Positions 8,812-16,376 of a DNA stretch of 50,808 bases are shown here, one piece after another; position 1 is the stretch's first letter; each line of letters starts with the position of its first letter. The notes under the pieces are model-generated. The model was not told where the DNA came from. It did no database searches and saw only the letters and a program-made list of their open reading frames with translations. This DNA comes from Azospirillum brasilense. GTDB taxonomy: Bacteria > Pseudomonadota > Alphaproteobacteria > Azospirillales > Azospirillaceae. Both the position numbers and the translations under genes were made by a program. The stretch spans positions 1 through 50,808 of the forward strand of contig NZ_QOKV01000033.1 of the NCBI RefSeq assembly GCF_008365405.1. Direction: 5' to 3'.

Positions 8812-10173
8812 TCACACGGTGTCGACCCGCCGGTCCGCCTCCCGGGCAAGGCGTTCCAGAATCGGAGCGATCTCCACCAGGAGAGGAAGCCCGGAGGTCC
8901 GATGCGACAGGGCTTCCGGAAGGGATGCCAGTTCCGCCGCCGCATGGGCCCGGATCGCCGGAAGGTCCGGCAGCGGCGCCACCCGCCGGCCGCCGCGCAT
9001 CACCGGCACCAGCAGGGGCCGCCCCTCTTCGTCGCCGTCCGTGGTCGAAAGCCGGTCGGCCTCGATCCGCCCCTCCGCCCCATAGCGCCGGAAGACCTGC
9101 TTGCGTCCGGGCCACGTTGCCTTGCCGGCGGACCGCTTGCGCCGCGGCAGGCCGGCGTATTCCACCAACTTGTAGGCGCAATCCAGCGCCGGCGCGTCGG
9201 TGGAGGTCCCCAGGCTGGTGCCGACGCCGAAGCTGTCGATGGGCGCCCCGCCGTCCAGAAGATCGGCGATCCCCGCCTCGTCCAGGCCGCCGCTGGCGAT
9301 GATGTGCGTCTCGTCCAGGCCGCCCTCGTCCAGGATTCCCCGCACCTTGCGGGAGAGCGCTGCCAGATCACCGCTGTCGAGCCGCACCCCGTCGATCCGG
9401 ATGCCCTCGCCGGTCAGATCGCGGGCCAGCGCGACCACGGTCCTGGCCGCCGCTTCGGTGTCGTGGGTGTCCAGGAGCAGCACGAGCTGCCGCGGGCGGG
9501 AGCGCGCGAAGTTGGCGAAGGCCTCCCTCTCGGTGGCATGGGCCTGGATGAAGGAATGGGCCATGGTGCCGACGGCGGGAATGCCGAAGCGCATGGCGGC
9601 CAGCGCCGTCGCGGTTCCGGCGAACCCCGCCAGATAACTCGCCCGCGCGGCCAGCAGCGCTGCCTCCGCCCCATGCGCCCGGCGCAGCCCGAAATCGATG
9701 AGCGGGCGGTGCCGCGCCGCCAGCACCAGCCGCGCCGCCTTCGAGGCGATGACGGTCTGCAGATGGATCAGGTTGATCAGGCGGCTTTCGACGAGCTGCG
9801 CCTGCGGCAACGGCGCCGTCACCCGCAGGATCGGCTCGTGGGCGAAGAAGACCGTCCCTTCGGGCAGCGCGTCCACGTCCCCGCTGAACCGAAAATTCGC
9901 CAACGCCTCGACGGCCGCGCCGGAGAACCGGCCCTCATTCCGAAGCCAGGCGATCTCGTCCGCGCCGAACCGGGCGCTCTCCAGGAATGCCACCGCCTGT
10001 TCGAGTCCGGCGGCCATCAGGAAGTTCCGCCCCGGCGGCAGCTTGCGCACGAACAACTCGAACGACGCCACGTCGGTCAGGCCATGCTCGACATAGGCCT
10101 GGACCATGGCGAGCTGGTAATAGTCCGTCAGCAGCAGGCTGTTGCCATCCCCGTCTCCGTCCGACTCCGGCAT
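8812..10173 (-). CDS. pncB: Nicotinate phosphoribosyltransferase
   Basis: A 453-residue enzyme converting nicotinate and PRPP to nicotinate mononucleotide, the entry step of NAD salvage. Family segments visible are NSLLLTDYYQLAMVQAY near the start, IDFGLRRAHG (about 170), the GTMAHSFIQAH region with the conserved histidine, the phosphate-binding stretch IRIDGVRLDSGDLAALS and IIASGGLDEAGIADLL, then FGVGTSLGTS. Length is in the usual range of about 400-490. A prs gene follows in the same direction with one small gene between them, so substrate supply and use are genetically linked. Placement behind hsp20 and an FNR-like box suggests induction on oxygen limitation. Confidence 0.9.
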   Translation of the reverse strand: MPESDGDGDGNSLLLTDYYQLAMVQAYVEHGLTDVASFELFVRKLPPGRNFLMAAGLEQAVAFLESARFGADEIAWLRNEGRFSGAAVEALANFRFSGDVDALPEGTVFFAHEPILRVTAPLPQAQLVESRLINLIHLQTVIASKAARLVLAARHRPLIDFGLRRAHGAEAALLAARASYLAGFAGTATALAAMRFGIPAVGTMAHSFIQAHATEREAFANFARSRPRQLVLLLDTHDTEAAARTVVALARDLTGEGIRIDGVRLDSGDLAALSRKVRGILDEGGLDETHIIASGGLDEAGIADLLDGGAPIDSFGVGTSLGTSTDAPALDCAYKLVEYAGLPRRKRSAGKATWPGRKQVFRRYGAEGRIEADRLSTTDGDEEGRPLLVPVMRGGRRVAPLPDLPAIRAHAAAELASLPEALSHRTSGLPLLVEIAPILERLAREADRRVDTV

Positions 10174-10223
10174 GGCCGTCCCTTTCCCACGCCCTCAGGC
10201 GCGAATGCCCGACAGGTCCCGGC

Positions 10224-10742
10224 TCAGTCGCGCCTCCAGGCGACGCGGACATAATAGGCGTCCTTGTCGTAGTGGAGGTCGAGATCGCCGGCATAGGCGT
10301 GGTGCAGGGCCTCGCCGATGCGGCGGGGCAGATGCACGTCGGTGGTCGTCACCACCATGTCGCCGTCGCGATGCTCGATGCCGATGATGCGGTGCAGGGG
10401 ATGCTCGTCCTTCTCCAGGCGCTCCTGGTGATGGACGGCGGCCAGGATCTCGTCGCGATGCGGGCCGACGAAGCCGCCGGACAGGGTCACGGTGCCGGCG
10501 GGGTAGCGGTCGTTGGCGCGGTGGCAGGCCTGACACAGCTCCTTCGCGGCATCGACGGCGGGCAGCCCCCAGCTCCACCGCCCGTGGTGGTAGACGGCGC
10601 CGCATTGCGGGCAGACCGTCGGATCGGACAGCTTGGCCGCCCGCTTGTATGGGTCGTGGACATGCTCCTGGATCAGCCGGTCGCGACGGGCCGGCTGCGG
10701 ACGCTGGTCGTGGGGACGCGGTTCGTGGATGTGCTCGCCCAT
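10224..10742 (-). CDS. BCAM0308-like zinc-ribbon protein
   Basis: A 172-residue cytosolic protein. A histidine-rich start (GEHIHEPRPHDQ) leads to a CPQCGAVYHHGRWSW knuckle and a second CQACHR pair, together a likely four-cysteine zinc site (about residues 44-73). The C-terminal half contains EKDEHPLHRIIGIEHR and VTTTDVHLPRRIGEAL, which I recognise from the BCAM0308 family, distantly like the archaeal/eukaryotic NMD3 ribosome-export factor. Start ATG 10742 is the first with family homology; its ribosome-binding site is weak (GCAGG). It sits between hsp20 and pncB. The family recurs in low-oxygen and Usp gene neighbourhoods; its biochemical role is unknown. Confidence 0.75.
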   Translation of the reverse strand: MGEHIHEPRPHDQRPQPARRDRLIQEHVHDPYKRAAKLSDPTVCPQCGAVYHHGRWSWGLPAVDAAKELCQACHRANDRYPAGTVTLSGGFVGPHRDEILAAVHHQERLEKDEHPLHRIIGIEHRDGDMVVTTTDVHLPRRIGEALHHAYAGDLDLHYDKDAYYVRVAWRRD

Positions 10743-10833
10743 GGGGAACCTGCCGGTGAAGGAAAGGAAGTGCCGGCGTTGCCCGGCACTCAATGACTCC
10801 GTGGCGCGACTCCGGGCCGCGATTCCGGGCCGT

Positions 10834-11406
10834 TCAGGCCTTCGCGATGTCGATCTTCCGCTTGGACGGTTGGCCCGGTTCGGTCTTGGGAAGGACGACG
10901 GTGAGGACGCCATTCTTCATGCTGGCCGCGATGCGGTCGCGGTCCACATTGGCGGGAAGGCGGAACGACCGCGCGCACAGGCCGTAGCGCCGCTCCGAGA
11001 CGTAACGGCTGGCGTCCTTCTCCTCCTTTTCCTCGCTCTTCTCGGCCTTGATGGACAGGACGTCGTCCTGGACGCTGAGGTCCACGGATTGCTCGTCCAT
11101 GCCGGGCATTTCCATGGTCACCCGATACTCGCCCGCGCGCTCCTCGACCTCGGCCGGCGGCGCGAAAGCGGCGCCCTCCAACTCCGTGCGCAGCAACGGT
11201 TCCAGGTCGAACGGCGAGCGCCGGCTCCAGGGGAAGCGGAACATGGAGGACGCTTCGTCGAACAGCCGGTCGAACTCGTCGCGCAACGCCAGGATCGGGT
11301 GCCGGTTGCGGGCGGCGATCTCCTGAGCCGCTGCACCGGTGGAAGCGATCGCCTGCCGGGAGGTCTCCTCCTGTTTGGGCTTTTCCGTCACGTTCGTGTC
11401 GGCCAT
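10834..11406 (-). CDS. hsp20: Hsp20 small heat-shock chaperone
   Basis: A 190-residue alpha-crystallin-type holdase. After a variable N-terminus (to about residue 75) the crystallin domain begins at PPAEVEERAGEYRVTMEMPGM and contains the diagnostic late segment DRDRIAASMKNGVLTVVLPK (about 157-176), followed by a short tail without the usual IXI motif in its common form. Start ATG 11406 has an excellent AGGAGG site. It is the first gene of a five-gene leftward set, 72 bases downstream of an FNR-like box at 11478; no CIRCE or ROSE element was seen. Cytosolic chaperones of this type are frequent members of low-oxygen regulons. Confidence 0.92.
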   Translation of the reverse strand: MADTNVTEKPKQEETSRQAIASTGAAAQEIAARNRHPILALRDEFDRLFDEASSMFRFPWSRRSPFDLEPLLRTELEGAAFAPPAEVEERAGEYRVTMEMPGMDEQSVDLSVQDDVLSIKAEKSEEKEEKDASRYVSERRYGLCARSFRLPANVDRDRIAASMKNGVLTVVLPKTEPGQPSKRKIDIAKA

Positions 11407-11477
11407 GGGAGTGCCTCCTGTTTGTTGCGGTGGCGCGTGTGCCGCCTTTTCTATCGACCCAAAGCGGCCCGGACACG

Positions 11478-11491
11478 TTAACCTGGATCAA
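11478..11491. promoter_or_regulatory. FNR/FixK-like dyad (TTAAC-CTGG-ATCAA)
   Basis: The best of three related dyads: read from hsp20 it is TTGAT-CCAG-GTTAA, so one arm is a perfect FNR half-site. It lies 72 bases upstream of the hsp20 start and 252 bases before the Mfd-type gene, so hsp20 and its operon are the likely target. Confidence 0.6.
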
Positions 11492-11742
11492 GCATCTTCC
11501 GACCGGGGCCAGGCGATGAGGAGGTAGCTCCACCTCCTGTTGCCGGATGGGGCAGTTCAGTCATGGAGCCGGAGAAGAAGCGATGATTCCCCTCATGGGG
11601 CTGAAACGACAGCTTGAACGGAAAAACGCCCGCCGGCCCCTTTCGTACGGAGCGTCCAACGAATTTACCCACCCTGTCGGGAATGAATGGGCGTCCGGCT
11701 GTTAAGTGCCAGCTCTCCCCGTTTCCCTTGACGCAGTGTGCC
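11492..11742. other. Intergenic region with 7-bp hairpin
   Basis: Between the FNR-like box and the Mfd-type gene. It contains a perfect hairpin at 11519-11538 (AGGAGGT, 6-base loop, ACCTCCT) whose left arm looks like a Shine-Dalgarno sequence but precedes no start. In-frame upstream start codons for the next gene occur at 11614 (TTG) and 11683 (ATG), so part of this region could be coding. Nothing else is clear. Confidence 0.4.
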
Positions 11743-14700
11743 ATGCCTGATTCTGCATCTTTGATGCAATTCGACCGCACCGCTTTCCGCTTGGACCGGT
11801 CCGCGACCTGCATCGCCCCGGCCGAAGGCGCGCTGGCGATCGAGCTTGCCAGAGGCACCGCCTGTTCGCAGGCGGTGCCGTTGGTCGTGACCCGCAGCGA
11901 GACGCGGGCTGTCCGGCTCGCCAGGGCGATCCGGGACGCGGCACCGGACCTCGAAATCCTGCTCATCCCAAGTTGGGACGTCCCCCTTGGCGAGCGCGGG
12001 CAGCCGTCGCGGGTCGTGCTTGGGCAACGGGCCGCTGCCATCGCCGCCTTGTCCCGACCGGCCAAAGGCGCCGGGCGGCTGGTTCTGGCGACCGCCGAGG
12101 CGGCGCTGCAGCGTCTTCCGCCTCCCGACGCCTGGCCCGACGTCGCGTTGGTCATCGCGACGGACGCACTCTATGAGGAGGAGACTTGGCGGAACCGCCT
12201 CGTTGCCGGCGGCTACATCCTCGACGAGCGGATCGACGAACCGGGGGAAGCCGCTTTTCGCGGTTCCGTAGTGGAGATATTTCCAGGCGACGCCGACCGC
12301 CCCATCCGCTGCGACATCGTCGATGGCCGGGTCGCACGGATGCGGACCTTTGATCCGGCAAGCCAGCGCTCGACGGGCGACTGCGACCGGATCACCGTTC
12401 ATCCGGTGACCGAAATCCCGGCGGCACCGGAGATCGTCGCACGGTTGGTCCAAGGGCTGGAGACCCGTAGAGACCCGGTGGCCGCAGGGCTTGCGGAGGA
12501 ACTCGCCGCCGGGCGGCGCCCCTCCGCTTTCGAGCGCCTGCTGCCCCTGGCCTACGACCGCCTGCCGAGTTTGCTTGAGCTTCTTGCCGACAGTCCGGTC
12601 GTCATTGACGAGGGGGTCGGCGACCGGCTTGAGGCGCGGTTCGACGACGTGGAGGAAGCCGATGCATCGGCCATGCACCTCGACCGCAACGCGTGGGAGA
12701 CGGGGTTGCGAGGGCGCGCGGTTCTGACCCTGGAGCCCGACGGGCAAGCCTCGTCCAGGGAAGCGCCGGCGGTGTCCGAACGCACCCTCCCCCGCCTCGC
12801 CGGAGAGAGGATTGCCGCGGGCGAACCCGTGATCATTGCCGCTGCGAACGCCGCCGACGCGGCCAGGATGGCGGAGCGGGTGGCGGCGGCGACCGGCCGA
12901 CCGGTGCCGGTGCTCGACCGCTGGCCGGTGGACGGGCTTCCCGTGACGCCGGCAGCCCTGGTGCTTCGGGTCGCGGCGGGCTTCACGTTCGACGGCGTGA
13001 CGGTGCTCGCCCAACGCCCCCGTCCGGAAGGCGGAGCCGGCCCGGTCGCCCCGCTGGCACCCGTCGACCTGTCATGCGACGATCTTGCGGTCCATCTCGA
13101 CTACGGGATCGGCGCGGTGCGCGGGCTCGAAACGGTTGAAGCCGGAGGCCAGCCGGAAGACGTTTTGGTGATGGAGTATGCCCGCGAGAATCGGCTCCTG
13201 GTGCCGGCAGCCGATCTCGACCGCGTGTGGCGCTATGGCAGCAGCGACGCCCGGGTGGCGCTCGATGGGCTCAAAGGTGGAAATTGGATCACCCGCCGTG
13301 CGGAGTTGGAGCGCGAGATCGGCCGAATCGCGAAAAGCCTCGTGCGCCAAGCCGAGCGCCGGGCCCGTACGAAAGCCCCCGTGATCGCGTCGCCGGCCGG
13401 ACCGATGCGGCGCGTGGCCGCCCGCTTCCCCTACGAGGAGACCGCAGGGCAGCGGCGCGCCATCACCGCGGTGATGGCCGAACTCGCTAGCGGGCGCCCC
13501 ATGGACCATCTGGTCTGCGCCGACGTCGGCTATGGCAAGACCGAAGTGGCGTTGCGCGCCGCGGCGGCGGTCGCTTTCACCGGCCGGCAGGTTGCCGTTC
13601 TTGCTCCGACCAGCGTGCTCGCCCGCCAGCACTTGGAGGTGTTCCGACGGCGGCTGGCCGGCTTAGGCCTGCGCATCGAGCCGTTGACCGGTGGCATGGC
13701 GGCGTCGGCCGCAAAGGCCGTGCGCGACGGCCTCGCCGACGGATCGGTGGCGATCGCGGTCGGCACCCATGCCCTTTTGTCGAAGACGGTGCGCTTCGCC
13801 GACTTGGCGTTGGTCGTCGTCGACGAGGAGCAGCGCTTCGGCACCGTGCAGAAGCGGGCGTTGGCCCGGCTTTCGGCCGGCGTCCACGGTCTGGCGCTCA
13901 GCGCCACGCCGGTTCCACGGACGCTGCAGGGAGCGCTGGCGGGACTGCGGGGAGTCAGCGTCATCGATACTCCCCCGGTGCGGCGCCGCCCGGTGCGCAC
14001 GCGGGTCACCCCCTATGACCCTTCGGTTCTGCGGTCCGCCTTGTTGCGCGAAAAGGCGCGGGGCGGACAGAGTTTCTGCGTCGCCCCGCGGATCGCCGAC
14101 CTGCCGGCGCTGGAGGCCGAGGTGCGCGCGCTCGCCCCCGGTCTGTCGGTCGCCGTCGCGCACGGCCGTCTCCCCATTGCCGAACTCGATCAGGTCATGG
14201 TCGATGTGGCGGAAGGAACGGTCGACGTGCTGGTTTCAACCCCCATCATCGAGACCGGCATCGACATTCCCCGTGCCAACACCATCGCAATCCACCGTCC
14301 CGACCTTTTCGGACTCGGCCAGCTCCATCAGCTCCGCGGCCGGGTCGGGCGCGGGGGAGCGCAGGCCTATGCCTATCTGCTGACCGATCCGGACGCTCCG
14401 CTCAGCGAGCGAACCGAGCGGCGGCTGGGCTCGCTCGAGGCGATCGAAAGCCTGGGCGGTGGCTTCGCCCTCAGTGTGCTCGATCTCGACCAGCGTGGGG
14501 CGGGCGACCTGCTGGGAACCGATCAGAGCGGCCATCTGCGGTTGGTCGGAACCGAGCTGTACCAGCATCTGCTGGCCCGCGCGCTGGCCGGCGCCGAGAT
14601 GGACGATTCCCCCGAACTGCGCCTGGGCGTGCCGCAGACCATTCCCGCCGCCTACCTTCCGGAGGAGGAGTTGCGCATCGGCCTGCACCGCCGCCTCTCG

Positions 14701-15048
14701 CGTCTGCGCGACGAAGCGGCGGTCGAGCCGTTGCGCGAAGAGATCGAGGACCGCTTCGGGCCGTTGCCGGAGGAGGTCGAGCTGTTGCTGGCGGCCGCTG
14801 CGCTCCGCGCGCGCTGCCGGCGGCTGGGCGTCGCCGCCCTGGCCGCCGGACCCTCGGGTGTCTCGCTGACCCTGAACGACACACCCTGCCGGGCCGTGCG
14901 CGAAGCGGCGCTGGAGCGTCTCGGGACCGGACAGGTGCGTCGGACAGACGACCGCCTCGTCTTTGCGCTGAGCGCCGAAGGACCGTTGGAGATCCTGGAC
15001 AATGCGCGGGCCGTGCTCGATCAACTGCCATCGGTCGGCGCGGCCTGA
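11743..15048 (+). CDS. mfd: Mfd-type transcription-repair coupling factor
   Basis: A 1101-residue DNA translocase of the Mfd family, which removes stalled RNA polymerase and recruits UvrA. The UvrB-like N-terminal module is recognisable (LLIPSWDVPLGERGQPS with VVLGQRAAAI). A CarD-like polymerase-interaction domain starts near VHLDYGIGAVRGLE. The RecG-like motor has ADVGYGKTEVALR (Lys599), DEEQRFG, SATPVPRTL, STPIIETGIDIP and QLHQLRGRVGRGG. A TRCF C-terminal domain follows. It is a little shorter than typical 1150-1170-residue Mfd and several conserved positions are altered, so it may be a second copy beside a housekeeping Mfd elsewhere. The start is uncertain: ATG 11743 is preferred, ATG 11683 is possible. 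Confidence 0.85.
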   Translation: MPDSASLMQFDRTAFRLDRSATCIAPAEGALAIELARGTACSQAVPLVVTRSETRAVRLARAIRDAAPDLEILLIPSWDVPLGERGQPSRVVLGQRAAAIAALSRPAKGAGRLVLATAEAALQRLPPPDAWPDVALVIATDALYEEETWRNRLVAGGYILDERIDEPGEAAFRGSVVEIFPGDADRPIRCDIVDGRVARMRTFDPASQRSTGDCDRITVHPVTEIPAAPEIVARLVQGLETRRDPVAAGLAEELAAGRRPSAFERLLPLAYDRLPSLLELLADSPVVIDEGVGDRLEARFDDVEEADASAMHLDRNAWETGLRGRAVLTLEPDGQASSREAPAVSERTLPRLAGERIAAGEPVIIAAANAADAARMAERVAAATGRPVPVLDRWPVDGLPVTPAALVLRVAAGFTFDGVTVLAQRPRPEGGAGPVAPLAPVDLSCDDLAVHLDYGIGAVRGLETVEAGGQPEDVLVMEYARENRLLVPAADLDRVWRYGSSDARVALDGLKGGNWITRRAELEREIGRIAKSLVRQAERRARTKAPVIASPAGPMRRVAARFPYEETAGQRRAITAVMAELASGRPMDHLVCADVGYGKTEVALRAAAAVAFTGRQVAVLAPTSVLARQHLEVFRRRLAGLGLRIEPLTGGMAASAAKAVRDGLADGSVAIAVGTHALLSKTVRFADLALVVVDEEQRFGTVQKRALARLSAGVHGLALSATPVPRTLQGALAGLRGVSVIDTPPVRRRPVRTRVTPYDPSVLRSALLREKARGGQSFCVAPRIADLPALEAEVRALAPGLSVAVAHGRLPIAELDQVMVDVAEGTVDVLVSTPIIETGIDIPRANTIAIHRPDLFGLGQLHQLRGRVGRGGAQAYAYLLTDPDAPLSERTERRLGSLEAIESLGGGFALSVLDLDQRGAGDLLGTDQSGHLRLVGTELYQHLLARALAGAEMDDSPELRLGVPQTIPAAYLPEEELRIGLHRRLSRLRDEAAVEPLREEIEDRFGPLPEEVELLLAAAALRARCRRLGVAALAAGPSGVSLTLNDTPCRAVREAALERLGTGQVRRTDDRLVFALSAEGPLEILDNARAVLDQLPSVGAA

Positions 15049-15194
15049 GCGACATGAGGCGATCCCTGGGTTCCCGGCATGAGAACGGTCCCCGTGCCCT
15101 TCATGCCATGGCGGTTCTGAAGGCAGCCTTGTGGAGCCATGCGCGGGAATCCCCCGTTATGATGGCCGGGAGTGTCTGATCCGGTGGATGGCCC

Positions 15195-16277
15195 ATGCCG
15201 AAGCTTGGCGAGCAGAATGGCAACGAGACGTGGCGGATCAAGTCTGCGCCCCGACGAGGCCGGGTTCTTCATGTCCGCTCCGGAATGTCGGCGGAACAGA
15301 CGCTCGCCCTTCGTGTCGGGCTCGTCGTCGTCCTGATCGCCCTGGTCATCGCGGTGTTCTGGTTCGACCGCGATGGGCTGAAGGACCAGATCGACGGCCA
15401 TGTCAGCTTTTCTGACATTCTCTACTTCGCGATGATCACCGTCACCACCGTCGGTTACGGCGACATCGTTCCGGTCAGCGACACCGCACGGCTGATCGAC
15501 GCCTTCGCGGTCACGCCCATCCGCATCTTCATCTGGTTCATCTTTCTGGGCACCGCCTACGAATTCGTTGTGCAGCGGATCATCGAGGATTTCCGAATGA
15601 GCCGAATTCAGAAGCATCTGCAGGGGCATATCGTGCTGTGCGGCTTCGGGCACAGTGGCTTCATCGCCGCGCAGGAGACGGTCGCCAAGGGACATCCGGG
15701 CGAACGGATCGTCGTGATCGACCAATCGGAGGAGCGCATCCGGCTGGCGGCCGAGGCGGGGTTCATCGGGTTGCTCGGCGACGCCACCAGCGAAGAGATA
15801 TTGACCCTTGCCTGCGTGGGAAGCGCCAAGGCGGTGATCGTCAGTTCGGGCCGGGACGACACCACCATTCTGGTGATCCTGACCGTCCGTCACCTGTCCG
15901 CCGGCACCAAAATCGTGGGCAACATCAAGCAGGAGGAGAACATCAAACTGGCCAAGCTGAGCGGCGCCGACTTGGTGGTGTCGCCGCCCAGGATCGGTGG
16001 CTATCTCATGGCCGATGCCGTGGAAACCAGCCATGCGACACCCTTCCTGTGCGACCTGATGTCGGTGGGTGGCCAACTGGTGCTGACGGAGCGCCCGGCG
16101 GCCCGGGACGAAATCGGCAGGACCATGGCGGAGGCGACCGCCGGCGTGGTCGTGCAGATCCACAGCAATGGCCACGCCATTCCCTTCACGGAACGTCACC
16201 GCCACATCATCCAGCCCGGAGACCTGCTGCTTGTGATCAGTCCGGCGCACGGTGACGAGAAGGCAGAAGGCCAATAA
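15195..16277 (+). CDS. Two-TM potassium channel with TrkA-N (RCK) domain
   Basis: A 360-residue inner-membrane protein. TM1 (about 38-57, LRVGLVVVLIALVIAVFWF) is followed by a pore helix and the potassium selectivity filter TVGYGD (85-90), then TM2 (about 103-122). The cytosolic part has a Rossmann-like RCK domain opening with GHIVLCGFGHSGFIAA (nucleotide-binding glycine pattern) and ending its first strand pair at VVIDQSEERI, then a TrkA-C-like tail (about 270-350). This is the architecture of MthK/Kch-type ligand-gated channels. It stands alone, converging with the phosphoribosyltransferase/kinase gene 99 bases away. Gating ligand is not inferable. Confidence 0.9.
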   Translation: MPKLGEQNGNETWRIKSAPRRGRVLHVRSGMSAEQTLALRVGLVVVLIALVIAVFWFDRDGLKDQIDGHVSFSDILYFAMITVTTVGYGDIVPVSDTARLIDAFAVTPIRIFIWFIFLGTAYEFVVQRIIEDFRMSRIQKHLQGHIVLCGFGHSGFIAAQETVAKGHPGERIVVIDQSEERIRLAAEAGFIGLLGDATSEEILTLACVGSAKAVIVSSGRDDTTILVILTVRHLSAGTKIVGNIKQEENIKLAKLSGADLVVSPPRIGGYLMADAVETSHATPFLCDLMSVGGQLVLTERPAARDEIGRTMAEATAGVVVQIHSNGHAIPFTERHRHIIQPGDLLLVISPAHGDEKAEGQ

Positions 16278-16376
16278 ACGCTGTCGGTTTTCGAAGGCGC
16301 TGCCCGGATCGGCTGTGCACGGCCTCCACGGTTGCCAGGAACGCGCCAGGTCCGAAGGTGATGCTCGAAGCGGCGG

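Noticed and set aside
11665..13014. Long open frame antisense to the Mfd-type gene
   Set aside because: Low-complexity translation; the sense frame is a conserved Mfd domain.
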